Shown here: piece after piece, positions 26,488 through 34,690 of the stretch
Layout of the letters: each line of letters opens with the position of its first letter
Position numbering within the stretch: position 1 is the first letter of the stretch
Notes under the pieces: model-generated
Told to the model about the DNA's origin: nothing
Seen by the model: only the letters and a program-made list of their open reading frames with translations
Database searches by the model: none
Position numbers and translations under genes: made by a program
DNA from: Bin5 sp965218625
Lineage (GTDB): Bacteria; Chloroflexota; Anaerolineae; Caldilineales; Caldilineaceae
Direction of reading: 5' to 3'
Length of the DNA: 47,621 nt
Assembly (NCBI GenBank): GCA_965218625.1
Contig: CBDCLG010000005.1
Location: 1 to 47,621 of the forward strand

Positions 26488-26566
26488 CCTGCCGGTAAGG
26501 CTCGACCCCGTCGTTGTACCGCAGCGCAAACGTCGCCGCGTCGCCGTCCGCCAGCGCCTGGTGCAA
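26488..26566 (-). pseudogene. Duplicated tail of the adjacent muramidase-like gene
   Basis: The minus strand encodes LADGDAATFALRYNDGVEPYRQ, nearly the same as the C-terminus of the next gene (LIDGDAATFALRYNGGVEPYRQ). Nucleotides 26488-26565 align with 26627-26704 with few changes. Nothing upstream of it in frame continues the homology, so it is a remnant of a partial tandem duplication. Confidence 0.7.
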
Positions 26567-26603
26567 CGGCCGAAACTTGGAACTCGGAAACCAACACTGC
26601 CGT

Positions 26604-27590
26604 TTACCAGCCGGCGTCGATCAATCGCTGCCGGTAAGGCTCGACCCCCCCGTTGTATCGTAACGCAAACGTCGCCGCGTCACCGTCGATCAGCGCCTTG
26701 TGCAGCGCGCTGTCGGCCGTGATGAACTGCTCGAACGCGCGCCACTGGGCCTTCTCCGAGTGGCTGAAAGCCTGCAGCATGTTGCGCGCGTTCGCGTAGC
26801 CGAAGAGGGCATGGTGCAGGCCCAGGATCTGGAACAGCCCCATGCTCGTCCACTCGAACGCCAGGTCGCCCGCGATCTGCGCGGCCAGCGTCAAATCCTG
26901 CCAACGGCCGGCCTGGTCCTTCGCCTGCACGCTCTCCCAGTTGCCGGCGCCGTCGTTCACCTGCTCGACGCCATCCTGAACGCGAAAGACGCTCTGCGCC
27001 CACCCGCTGCGCTCGTCCGGCACCTTCGGCAGCCACTCGTGCACCTCCTGGCGCACCAGCGCGCGGCCCGGCGCGCCGAAGGCCATGCCCGCGCTCTCGA
27101 CCGCCTTCACCGCCGCGATGCGGTGCGCGGCCGCGCCCAGCTTCGCAGCCGTCAACTCGATATGGCCGGGCGTATCCTGCCCGTGCGGCGCTTGCTCCAG
27201 CGCGTCCGCCACCGCCTTCGGCATGCCCAGCTCGACCGCGCGGGCGATGTCCACCTTCGTCTTGGTTACCGCGGTTGCATGCGCCAGGAACGCCGCGCCC
27301 TGCCGCGCGGGCGGCTCCTTGACGTGCTCGTTGCCGTCCGTGTTGTACCACTCCTGCCACAGCGTCGCCGCCTTCGGCGCGGCCGCAGCCGCCCCAGCCG
27401 CCGCACCCCCGAAATCCTGGCCGAGCAGCTGCGCGAACGGCTGCTCCCCCTCGAGCTCGAACGTGTCCCAGCTGCCGCTGCCGTCGTCGTCCCCCACGCA
27501 GAAGAAGACCGCGCCCATCAGAATGCCCGCGGCGATGTCCGCCATCAGCAGCGGCGCGATTTTGCGCGCCTGGCCCATGTAGTCATCCAC
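26604..27590 (-). CDS. N-acetylmuramidase (DUF3380)-like protein
   Basis: 328 residues from a GTG at 27590; the frame stays open further upstream, so the gene may be longer or 5'-truncated. The C-terminal 170 residues fit the N-acetylmuramidase/DUF3380 family: AVKAVESAGMAFGAPGRALV, a QEVHEW segment whose Glu aligns with the expected catalytic residue, MGLFQILGLHHALFGY, and RYNGGVEPYRQRL at the end. The family cleaves peptidoglycan. The first 60 residues (DDYMGQARKI, GAVFFCVGDDDGSGSWDTFEL) look like the end of a different, glycoside-hydrolase-like domain, so this may be a fusion or rearranged gene. No clear signal peptide. A copy of its tail lies just downstream. Confidence 0.6.
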   Translation of the reverse strand: MDDYMGQARKIAPLLMADIAAGILMGAVFFCVGDDDGSGSWDTFELEGEQPFAQLLGQDFGGAAAGAAAAAPKAATLWQEWYNTDGNEHVKEPPARQGAAFLAHATAVTKTKVDIARAVELGMPKAVADALEQAPHGQDTPGHIELTAAKLGAAAHRIAAVKAVESAGMAFGAPGRALVRQEVHEWLPKVPDERSGWAQSVFRVQDGVEQVNDGAGNWESVQAKDQAGRWQDLTLAAQIAGDLAFEWTSMGLFQILGLHHALFGYANARNMLQAFSHSEKAQWRAFEQFITADSALHKALIDGDAATFALRYNGGVEPYRQRLIDAGW

Positions 27591-27641
27591 GCTGATGCCC
27601 TGATAGCCGAACGGTCGCTTATGGCATAACGGTTGCGAATG

Positions 27642-27669
27642 TTGTAGAATTGCTACGGCACAATATATA
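27642..27669 (+). promoter_or_regulatory. Candidate promoter for the aldo/keto reductase gene
   Basis: TTGTAG (27642-27647), a 16-base spacer, then TATATA (27664-27669), about 90 bases before the ATG at 27756. It is the only AT-rich patch in this divergent gap. Confidence 0.3.
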
Positions 27670-27755
27670 CCCAGGCCTGCCGGGCCGGAACAGTCCCGGG
27701 GTCCCCTTCACACCGCCGCCCACAGCAAGCTCGCGTCGCCTCACGGAGCAGCTTC

Positions 27756-28718
27756 ATGACAGCGAATACACTCCCGTCAGCGCCCGTCGGCCGCACCAGC
27801 CTGCGCGTCACGCGCCTGGGCATGGGCACTGCAGTCATCGGCAATCTCTACGCCACCCTCAGCGACGCCGATGCGCACGCGACCGTGCAAAGCTGCTACG
27901 AAGGCGGCGTCCGCTTCTTCGACACCGCCCCCCTCTACGGCGGCGGCGAAGCCGAACGGCGGCTCGGAGCAGCAATACGTGGCATCCCCCGCGACGACGT
28001 CATCATCCAGACAAAAGTGGGCCGCATCATCCGCCCCGACCGTTCCATCTATTTCGACTACTCCCGCGACGGCGTCATGAAAAGCATCGAGGACAGCCTC
28101 GAACGCCTGCAAATGGACCGCGTCGACATCCTCCTCGTGCACGACCCCGACGTCGACGACCCCGAAGAGGACTATCGCATGGCCCTCGACCAGGCCTTCC
28201 CCACGCTGGTCGACCTCCGCGCACAAGGAGTCATCGGCGCCGTCGGCGCCGGCATGAACCAGTGGGAAGCGGAATGGGAGTTTGCCCGCCAGATCGACGT
28301 CGACTGTTTCCTGCTCGCCGGCCGCTATACCCTACTCGAACAGACTTCTCTCGACTTCCTCGACTGGTGCACACAAAACGACGTCAGCATCGTCCTCGGC
28401 GGCGTGTACAACAGCGGCATCCTCGCAACCGGCCCCATCCCCGGCGCCAAATACAACTACGAGGACGCGCCCGCTGACATCATGGCCAAAGCCGAAAGAG
28501 TTCAGGAGGTCACGCAGCGGCACGGCGTGCCCCTGAACGTGGCCGCCATGCAGTTCGCCCGCTCCCATCCCGCCATCGCTTCAGTCGTCATCGGTTCGGC
28601 CAACGCCGCCGAAGCCGTCGAAAACAGGGCCGTCTGGGACGTCGAGACGCCGGCCGCGATGTGGCAGGAACTACACGATAGCGGACTGATCGACCCGCGC
28701 GCGCCATTGCCGCGTTAA
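27756..28718 (+). CDS. Aldo/keto reductase (aldose dehydrogenase-like)
   Basis: 320 residues. NAD(P)-dependent reductase barrel with the tetrad Asp56 and Tyr61 (FFDTAPLYGGGEAE), Lys87 (QTKVGR) and His129 (LLVHDPD). The GVYNSGILATG and DWCTQNDVSIVLGG segments are characteristic of the D-threo-aldose 1-dehydrogenase (L-fucose/L-galactose dehydrogenase) and pyridoxal 4-dehydrogenase group, so oxidation of a 6-deoxy-sugar is the best guess. GGAGC precedes the ATG. The next gene follows after 19 bases but is unrelated in function. Distinct from the other reductase at 3664. Confidence 0.88.
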   Translation: MTANTLPSAPVGRTSLRVTRLGMGTAVIGNLYATLSDADAHATVQSCYEGGVRFFDTAPLYGGGEAERRLGAAIRGIPRDDVIIQTKVGRIIRPDRSIYFDYSRDGVMKSIEDSLERLQMDRVDILLVHDPDVDDPEEDYRMALDQAFPTLVDLRAQGVIGAVGAGMNQWEAEWEFARQIDVDCFLLAGRYTLLEQTSLDFLDWCTQNDVSIVLGGVYNSGILATGPIPGAKYNYEDAPADIMAKAERVQEVTQRHGVPLNVAAMQFARSHPAIASVVIGSANAAEAVENRAVWDVETPAAMWQELHDSGLIDPRAPLPR

Positions 28719-28737
28719 CCCCGACAAGGAGCAGGCA

Positions 28738-29469
28738 ATGTTCGCCGCTCTTCAGGCAATCCTCCAGTCGATTCTCGTCTTCATGGGCCGCGCCATCAGC
28801 AGCCCCTTCATCTCCGTCTCCGTCACCGGCCTCGAGCACATCCCCCGCAGCGAGGCGCTCATCCTCGTCTCCAACCACTTCAGCTGGTTCGACGGCCCGC
28901 TGATGATGATCTACTTGCCGGTGCGCATCGTCTTCCTGCTCGCCATCGAGACCGAGCGCGTCTGCTTCTTCCGCTTCCTCAGCCGCACTTTCAATCTCAT
29001 CCCCATCTGGCGCGGACAGGTGGACCGCAAGGCCATGCGCGCCGCCATCGCCGCCCTGAAAGAGGGACGCACAATCGGCGTCTTCCCCGAAGGAGGCATC
29101 GACCCCGGCATGGCCGCCGCCCGCGAACGCGGCGAGCGCATCGAACAGATCGCCGGCCACACCGCACGCCTCAGCGCCAACCTCGTGCAGGCACAGTCAG
29201 GCATCGGCCTGCTCGCGACACAGGCACAGACCCGCCTCCTCCCCGTCGCCATCCTGGGAACAGAAAAGATCCTCGTCAACCTCCGCCGTCTGCGCCGCAC
29301 ACAGGTCCTCATCCGCGTCGGCCGTCCCTTCGGCCCCCTATCGATCCCCGACGACACCCCCCGTCGCCAGCGGCGCCAGCGCTTCGACTCCCTGACCCAG
29401 GATACGATGCGCCAGATCGCCGCCCTGCTCCCGCCCGGCAATCGCGGCCCCTATCAGGATGTCGCTTAA
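28738..29469 (+). CDS. plsC: 1-acyl-sn-glycerol-3-phosphate acyltransferase (PlsC family)
   Basis: 243 residues. It has the acyltransferase motif NHFSWFDGP (His47-x4-Asp52) and the second motif FPEGG (116-120), which binds the glycerol phosphate. An N-terminal hydrophobic stretch (FAALQAILQSILVFMG) probably anchors it at the inner membrane. It would acylate lysophosphatidate in phospholipid synthesis. AAGGAG lies just before the ATG. It probably shares a transcript with the aldo/keto reductase upstream. The family also includes acyltransferases for other lysolipids, so the exact acceptor is not certain. Confidence 0.88.
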   Translation: MFAALQAILQSILVFMGRAISSPFISVSVTGLEHIPRSEALILVSNHFSWFDGPLMMIYLPVRIVFLLAIETERVCFFRFLSRTFNLIPIWRGQVDRKAMRAAIAALKEGRTIGVFPEGGIDPGMAAARERGERIEQIAGHTARLSANLVQAQSGIGLLATQAQTRLLPVAILGTEKILVNLRRLRRTQVLIRVGRPFGPLSIPDDTPRRQRRQRFDSLTQDTMRQIAALLPPGNRGPYQDVA

Positions 29470-29552
29470 GAAAGCGAAATACAAAACAGAGGGCAACGCA
29501 ATTCCGTGCCCGGTCCCCACAGAGGAACTTCGAAGCCGCAGCCCGGTCCCGT

Positions 29553-29858
29553 TCAGGCCTTGGCCTTCCCAGGTTCGCTCCACCGCACCAATTCGTAGGC
29601 CAACGCCCCCAGCGAAGCCCCAACTGTCGGCCCGACCCGGTAAATCCAGTCTGCCGTCCAAACGCCCGAAACCAGCGCCGGGCCGAATGAACGCGCCGGA
29701 TTCATCGACGCGCCGCTCACCGGGCCCGCCCACAGCACGTTCAACGCCACCGCGCCGCCAAGCGCCAGCCCCGCCAGAATAGTGGCACATGAAAGGGATG
29801 TCAGCGGTTGGTTAAGAGAGGCTGCTCCAACTGGCGCTTGGATCACCCACGCGCCCAA
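29553..29858 (-). pseudogene. Aquaporin/MIP remnant, C-terminal half
   Basis: 101 residues. From about residue 25 it is the second half of an aquaporin: a helix (ILAGLALGGAVALNVLWAG), the pore loop SGASMNPARSFGPALV with the NPA box at 53-55, and the last helix (YRVGPTVGASLGALAYELV). The normal first half with the first NPA box is absent, and the first 20 residues do not match the family. A half-channel cannot fold as the usual six-helix pore, so I call it a truncated gene. It lies between plsC and the first ABC operon, on the opposite strand. Confidence 0.75.
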
Positions 29859-30010
29859 AATGTGACGAATTGCAAGTCGTGATGTATCCTATGCGGTGCG
29901 GTCCGGCAGGACAGTTCTTAAACTCCTGCGAGCAGCTGCCTGCAGCGACCCGTCCACCGACAATTGACACGCAGAATCAGTTCCAATTTGACCAACTGGA
30001 GGAGGAATCC

Positions 30011-31399
30011 ATGACAGTCGTCCAACGGAGCAAGAAGCGCCAACTCTCCCGCCGCGCATTCCTGCAAGGCATCGGCATCGGCTCCACATCATTGCTGCTG
30101 GCGGCCTGCCCCGCACCCGCAGGCGGCGGCACGGCCGCAAGCGAAGCCCCGCCCGCCGAAGAGATCGAACTCGACTTCTTCGCCTGGGGCGACGCCTCCG
30201 ACATCCCCGCCTGGGAAGAACTGGCCACCACCTACGCCGGTCTGAACCCCAACGTCACCGTCAAGCCGTCTATCAGCGGCACCGGCGTAGATTACTACAC
30301 AAAGCTTCAGACCACCTTCGCCGGCGGCGTCGTTCCCGAAATCGCCTCCTTCCAGGGCTGGGAATGGCAACCGTTCAGCGATGCCGGCCTCCTTGCCCCA
30401 ATCGACGCCTACATCGAGCGCGATAACTTCACCGGGCCCTATCCCGAAGGCGTCGACAGCATCGAGTTCAGCACCCGCCGCGACGGCAGCCGCTACCTCA
30501 TCCCCCTCCAGTCCGGTTGCATGGTCATGTTCTACGCCAAGGCTCCCTTCGACGAAGCCGGTATCGCCTACCCCACCGACGACTGGACCTTCGAAGAGTT
30601 CGTCAGCATCGCCGAGCAGCTCACCAGCGCCGACGGCGATTCCAAAATGTACGGCTACCAGGCCAACGGCAGTTACGCCCGCGACATCCACTGGATTCGC
30701 GCCACCGGCGTCCAGGAGTTCGACAACCTGGTCGACCCCCGCACCGCCATGTTCGACCAGCCCGAGATCATCGAAATCCTGCAGTTCGTCGCCCAGGACT
30801 TCATGTACAGCCTCGGCATCTCACCCACACCAGCCGACCTCGAAGGCGGCACCAACACCATCGACACCGGCAACGCCGCCATGAAGTACGAAGGCCCCTG
30901 GTTCTTCCCCCGCCTCAACAGCCCCGAGCTGCGCGAAGAGGGCAAGGAAATCGAGTTCGACGTCGTCCTCATGCCCAAGATGGCCGACGAAAGCCGGCCC
31001 CACCGCGGCTGGGCCGAAGGCGTCTGCGTGCCCAAGTCCGATCAGGTGGACGCAGCCTGGGACTTCGTCCACTACATGGGCGGCGAAGACGGCCAGAAGA
31101 TCTACTCGACCATCACCGGCCGCATCCCCAACACCGCGCCGCTGGTCGATAACTTCTGGGGCCCGACCATCGAGGAGCGCTTCGGCGTCACCAACGCCGC
31201 CGCCTTCAGCCAGGCCTTCCTGCGCTCCGAGGTCGACGTCATCGGCGGCGTCTCGCGCGGCCAGATCTGGAGCGAGGTCGCCAAGCCGGTCGGCTGGGAC
31301 CCGATGCTCGCCAACAGCGCCACCGCCGCCGAAGTAGTCCCCGCGGTCAACGAAGGCGTCCAGGGCCTGCTCGACGCCCACTGGGCCAAGCAGGGATAA
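30011..31399 (+). CDS. Carbohydrate ABC transporter substrate-binding protein, Tat/lipoprotein
   Basis: 462 residues from the ATG at 30011, directly preceded by GGAGGAATCC. The N-terminus has a twin-arginine motif (SRRAFLQG, Arg14-Arg15) and a lipobox ending at Cys33 (LLLAAC), so it is exported, possibly folded, and anchored to the membrane. The mature part is a family 1 extracellular solute-binding protein (EIELDFFAWGDASDIPAWEE, then YTKLQTTFAGGVVPEIASF, DAAWDFVHYMGGEDGQ). It delivers a sugar to the two permeases downstream; no ATPase gene is here, as is common for this type, which shares an MsmK/UgpC-like ATPase. Sugar identity unknown. Confidence 0.92.
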   Translation: MTVVQRSKKRQLSRRAFLQGIGIGSTSLLLAACPAPAGGGTAASEAPPAEEIELDFFAWGDASDIPAWEELATTYAGLNPNVTVKPSISGTGVDYYTKLQTTFAGGVVPEIASFQGWEWQPFSDAGLLAPIDAYIERDNFTGPYPEGVDSIEFSTRRDGSRYLIPLQSGCMVMFYAKAPFDEAGIAYPTDDWTFEEFVSIAEQLTSADGDSKMYGYQANGSYARDIHWIRATGVQEFDNLVDPRTAMFDQPEIIEILQFVAQDFMYSLGISPTPADLEGGTNTIDTGNAAMKYEGPWFFPRLNSPELREEGKEIEFDVVLMPKMADESRPHRGWAEGVCVPKSDQVDAAWDFVHYMGGEDGQKIYSTITGRIPNTAPLVDNFWGPTIEERFGVTNAAAFSQAFLRSEVDVIGGVSRGQIWSEVAKPVGWDPMLANSATAAEVVPAVNEGVQGLLDAHWAKQG

Positions 31400-31418
31400 C
31401 CGATTCTCGCAGAAACAA

Positions 31419-31446
31419 GGGGGTGGCGGGCTCCTCCGCTACCCCC
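31419..31446 (+). promoter_or_regulatory. Intercistronic hairpin between binding-protein and permease genes
   Basis: GGGGGTGGCGG (31419-31429) pairs with CCGCTACCCCC (31436-31446), an 11-bp stem with one G-U and a 6-base loop, 20 bases after the stop. No T-run follows. As in malE-malF, it would protect the binding-protein mRNA and lower permease expression. Confidence 0.65.
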
Positions 31447-31459
31447 ATCAGGACCACGC

Positions 31460-32380
31460 ATGGCCGCAACCACTGCGCCAACCGCCGCACCCCGCATCTC
31501 CAAACGCCAGCGTCGCGACTGGATCGCCGGCTACCTCTTCGCCTCGCCCTTTATCATCGGCTTCTCGGTCTTCATCGCCTTCCCGATGCTCTATGCGGTC
31601 TACCTCATCTTCGTCGACTGGGATTTGCTCAGCGCACCCTCGTTCGTCGGATTCGCCAATCTGACGCAGATGTTCAAGGACCCGAAGGCCAACCTCAGCC
31701 TCTACAACAGCGCCTTCTACACCATCTTCGCCGTACCAATTCAGCTGACCATTTCCTTCTCGCTCGCCCTCGCCCTGACGCAGAAAATACGCTTCCGCGA
31801 CGTCTACCGCGCCGGCTTCTACATGCCGATTATCGTGCCCCTCGTCGCCAGCGCCGTCGTCTGGCAGCGTGTGCTGCACCCCGAATTCGGCATTCTCAAC
31901 GAGGCGCTTGGCTGGTTCGGCATCGAGCCGCGCATGTGGCTTTTCCAGCCCAACCTGACAAAACCGGCCTTCATCTTCATGTCCTTCTGGATGATCGGAC
32001 GCCAGATGGTCATCTTCATCGCCGGCCTCGGCAACATCCCCGATTCGCTCAAAGAGGCCGCCAGCCTCGATGGCGCCGGCGCCTGGGGCCGCCTCCGCTA
32101 CGTCGTCCTGCCCCTCATGACCCCCCTCATCTTCTACAACATGGTCATCGCAATTATCAACTCATTCCAGACCTTCGTGCCCGCTATGATCATGACCGAA
32201 GGCGGACCCCAGGACGCAACCCTATTCGTCGTCCTCAACATCTATCGCAACGCCTTCCAATACTTCAAAATGGGCTATGCCTCCGCCCTGGCCTGGGAGC
32301 TCTTTGTGATCGTCGTCGGCTTTACCCTTGTTCAGTTCTATATGTCCAAACGCTGGGTCTACTACGAAGAGGGTGACTGA
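31460..32380 (+). CDS. Carbohydrate ABC transporter permease (MalF type)
   Basis: 306 residues with six membrane segments; the first is at about 25-47 (LFASPFIIGFSVFIAFPMLY). It has the ABC permease EAA loop, read as KEAASLDGAGAWGRLRYVVLP, that docks the ATPase. ILNEALGWFGIEPRMWLF is typical of sugar permeases of the CUT1 group. It lies 60 bases after the binding-protein gene, with the hairpin between, and is followed by the second permease after 2 bases, so they form one operon. Confidence 0.92.
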   Translation: MAATTAPTAAPRISKRQRRDWIAGYLFASPFIIGFSVFIAFPMLYAVYLIFVDWDLLSAPSFVGFANLTQMFKDPKANLSLYNSAFYTIFAVPIQLTISFSLALALTQKIRFRDVYRAGFYMPIIVPLVASAVVWQRVLHPEFGILNEALGWFGIEPRMWLFQPNLTKPAFIFMSFWMIGRQMVIFIAGLGNIPDSLKEAASLDGAGAWGRLRYVVLPLMTPLIFYNMVIAIINSFQTFVPAMIMTEGGPQDATLFVVLNIYRNAFQYFKMGYASALAWELFVIVVGFTLVQFYMSKRWVYYEEGD

Positions 32381-32382
32381 GC

Positions 32383-33365
32383 ATGACGTCAGACAGGCAG
32401 ACCCAGTCTGCGGAAGGACGTCAGAACCCGCAATGGGCGCAGGCCGGACAACAGGCGCTGACTCCCGACTGGCAGACATCCACAGCCGGTACAGGCGCAC
32501 AGCTGCGCCCGCGTGGCGACTCGACCCGGACCCAGGCCGAGGTCGTCCGCCTTGGCGCGCTCCAGCTCTTCATGACACTCCTCGTGGTTACCTTCCTGGT
32601 GCCCACGTTCTGGATGCTCTCCTCCTCGCTCAAAGTGTCGACCGAGGTATTCGCCCACCCGATCGTCTGGCTGCCCAAAGACCCCCACTGGAACAACTAT
32701 GTCAAGGCCTTTTCGCTGCTGCCGCTGACGACCTTCATCATCAACACGATGATCATCGTCATTTTTGCCGTCGCCGGGACCGTCGTCTCGTCGGCGCTCG
32801 TCGCCTACTCCTTCGCCCGCATCAGCTGGCCCGGCCGCGACTTCTGGTTCAGCCTGCTCCTGGCGACGATGATGCTGCCCGACATCGTGACCCTGGTGCC
32901 CCGCTTCCTCATCTTCAAGAACCTGCAATGGATCGACACCTGGCTGCCGCTGATCGTGCCCTACTGGGGCGGCATCGGCGCCATCTACGTCTTCCTCATG
33001 CGCCAGTTCTTCCGCGGCATCCCCCTGGAACTGGAAGACGCCGCCGAAATCGACGGCGCCAACCGCCTGCGCGTCCTCGTTCAAATCCTCCTGCCCCTCT
33101 CCAAGCCGGTCATCGCCACCGTGGCCGTCTTTGCCCTCATCCAGCACTACAACGACTTCATGAACCCGCTCATCTACATCAACTCGATGGACAAGTGGCC
33201 CCTCGCCCTCGGCATCCGCGCCTATAACGACTCCTACGCCAAGAACTGGGAAGTCGTATTCGCCGCCAGCACCGTCATGCTGACGCCCCAATGGTCGCCA
33301 TTTTCATCGTCGCCCAGCGCTACTTCGTCCAGGGCATCGCCATGACCGGCTTCGGCGGCAGATAG
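32383..33365 (+). CDS. Carbohydrate ABC transporter permease (MalG type), frameshifted near its end
   Basis: About 326 residues if corrected. An unusual N-terminal tail of some 55 residues (Gln/Thr rich) precedes the first membrane helix (LQLFMTLLVVTFLVPTFWML). The EAA loop is ELEDAAEIDGANRLRVLVQI. The open frame runs to 33345 and ends with non-homologous residues after VMLTPQ. One missing base in the run at 33286-33292 would restore MVAIFIVAQRYFVQGIAMTG and the natural stop at 33363-33365. The loss is either a sequencing error or a real C-terminal mutation. It converges with the second ABC operon. Confidence 0.85.
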
Positions 33366-33481
33366 AACGCGCAGACGCCGAAAGACGCGCCCCCGCGGGA
33401 CGTTCTGACCCACACATAAATTGTTTTCTGGGAAAATAGTGGATGCAGAGCCGGCCTGCCGGAAACTCGCGGCCGCCGCGG

Positions 33482-33748
33482 CTAACCCTTGATGCCTGTC
33501 AGCGTGATCCCTTCGATGAAGGCCCGTTGCGCCAGAACGAATACGAGATTGACCGGCAGGACTGCCATCGTGTTCCCCGTCATCGCCAGGTTCCACAGCG
33601 GCCGGTCACGGTCGAGGAAACAGGTCAACCCCAGCGCGATCGTAAAATGCTCCTGGCGCGTGAGAAAAATCAGCGGCGCCAGGTAATCGCTCCAGACGCG
33701 GTTGAACTCGAACAAGGTCACCGTCGCCAGCGCCGGCTTCGACAACCT
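33482..33748 (-). pseudogene. MalG-type permease stub
   Basis: About 88 residues: RLSKPALATVTLFEFNRVWS, then DYLAPLIF, LGLTCFL, and the family ending FVLAQRAFIEGITLTGIKG. This is the last quarter of a CUT1 permease, starting exactly at the conserved LSKPALATV after the EAA loop. Upstream in this frame the homology stops abruptly at about 33750, close to the end of the phytanoyl-CoA dioxygenase gene. It is the remains of a gene deleted by recombination, not a product of the neighbouring permease, which has a different sequence. Confidence 0.8.
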
Positions 33749-33769
33749 GCCGGCCGACGCCGACGCTCG

Positions 33770-34538
33770 CTACAGAAAGACCTGCACCTGCTCTGGCCTC
33801 CAGCCTGCCTCGCTCGCGCCCAACCCCGCGCACGACCACGTTGGCGACGGCAAACGCATACTCAGGATCATCGGCCAGCGCATCGCGATAGGTAGGCACC
33901 CACGTCCAGCGCTCACCACGCACCGTATTGGGATGACTCGAGTGCATCGTCAGGTCGTGGAATAATACCGCGCCGCCCGCCTCCAGCGGCACCGTGACCG
34001 CAGCGTCTTCGTCCACCATGTCCGCACGCACCCGGTGGCCAAACCCCGATCCGTCGCTGCTGGCGCCGTCATGAACCTGGCTGCCCAGATGCGACCCGGG
34101 CAGAAACTTGAGGCAGCCGTTCTCCGGCGTAGCGTCATCAAGCGCTACCCAGACCGAAATCTTGTGCGTCCCCTCCCAATACGGCCAGTCCTGGTGCCAC
34201 GGACTTGCCACGTGCCGCTCGGTATCCTTGAAAACGACCTTGTCGCTCAGAAACTCGACATTGGGGCCAATGATCGCCTCCAGAATATCGACAAGCCGGC
34301 TGTCGCGCACCGCCCTGCGGAAAAGGCCGCTGCGCCCGGCCAGACCCACATAGACACCCGTCGCGTCCAGCATCGCCTTCGGGCTGTCCTCGCCCGCGGC
34401 CTCCCGCCTGACATCCTCCACAATACGCTGAATGCCCTCCTTGAAGACTTTGACCTCCGCCCGACTGTAAAGATTAGGCGCCACGACAAACCCGTCGCGG
34501 GCGAAAGATTCGGCCAGCTCTGCAACATTTGCAGTCAC
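33770..34538 (-). CDS. Phytanoyl-CoA dioxygenase family protein (frameshifted near C-terminus)
   Basis: About 255 residues when corrected. Fe(II)/2-oxoglutarate oxygenase of the PhyH family: His115-x-Asp117 in SPWHQDWPYWEG and the distal His199 in FHDLTMHSSHPNTVRGER. The 2-oxoglutarate-binding Arg is in the same segment. The uncorrected frame runs on to 33606 with low-complexity, Gly/Arg/Val-rich residues. Removing one base at the C4 run 33824-33827 instead gives ASEAGWRPEQVQVFL and a stop at 33770-33772. Last intact gene of the M81/Gfo/DegT operon. It would hydroxylate a small molecule, perhaps the compound imported by the transporter. Confidence 0.85.
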
Positions 34539-34690
34539 GCTCTACCTTCCTCTTCTTAGTCACCCAGAGGAGCGCTGTTTGCTGTCTGCACTTGCCTTTC
34601 AATCTTACCGAATGAGACGCTCTCGTCAATCCGCAAACAATTCGCCCGCAGCGCCCACACTGTCAACCATTCTCCAGCTCCCAGCCGGCA

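Noticed and set aside
33606..33820. C-terminal extension of the dioxygenase rich in Gly, Arg and Val
   Set aside because: It is explained by one indel at a C4 run; the corrected frame ends naturally at 33770.
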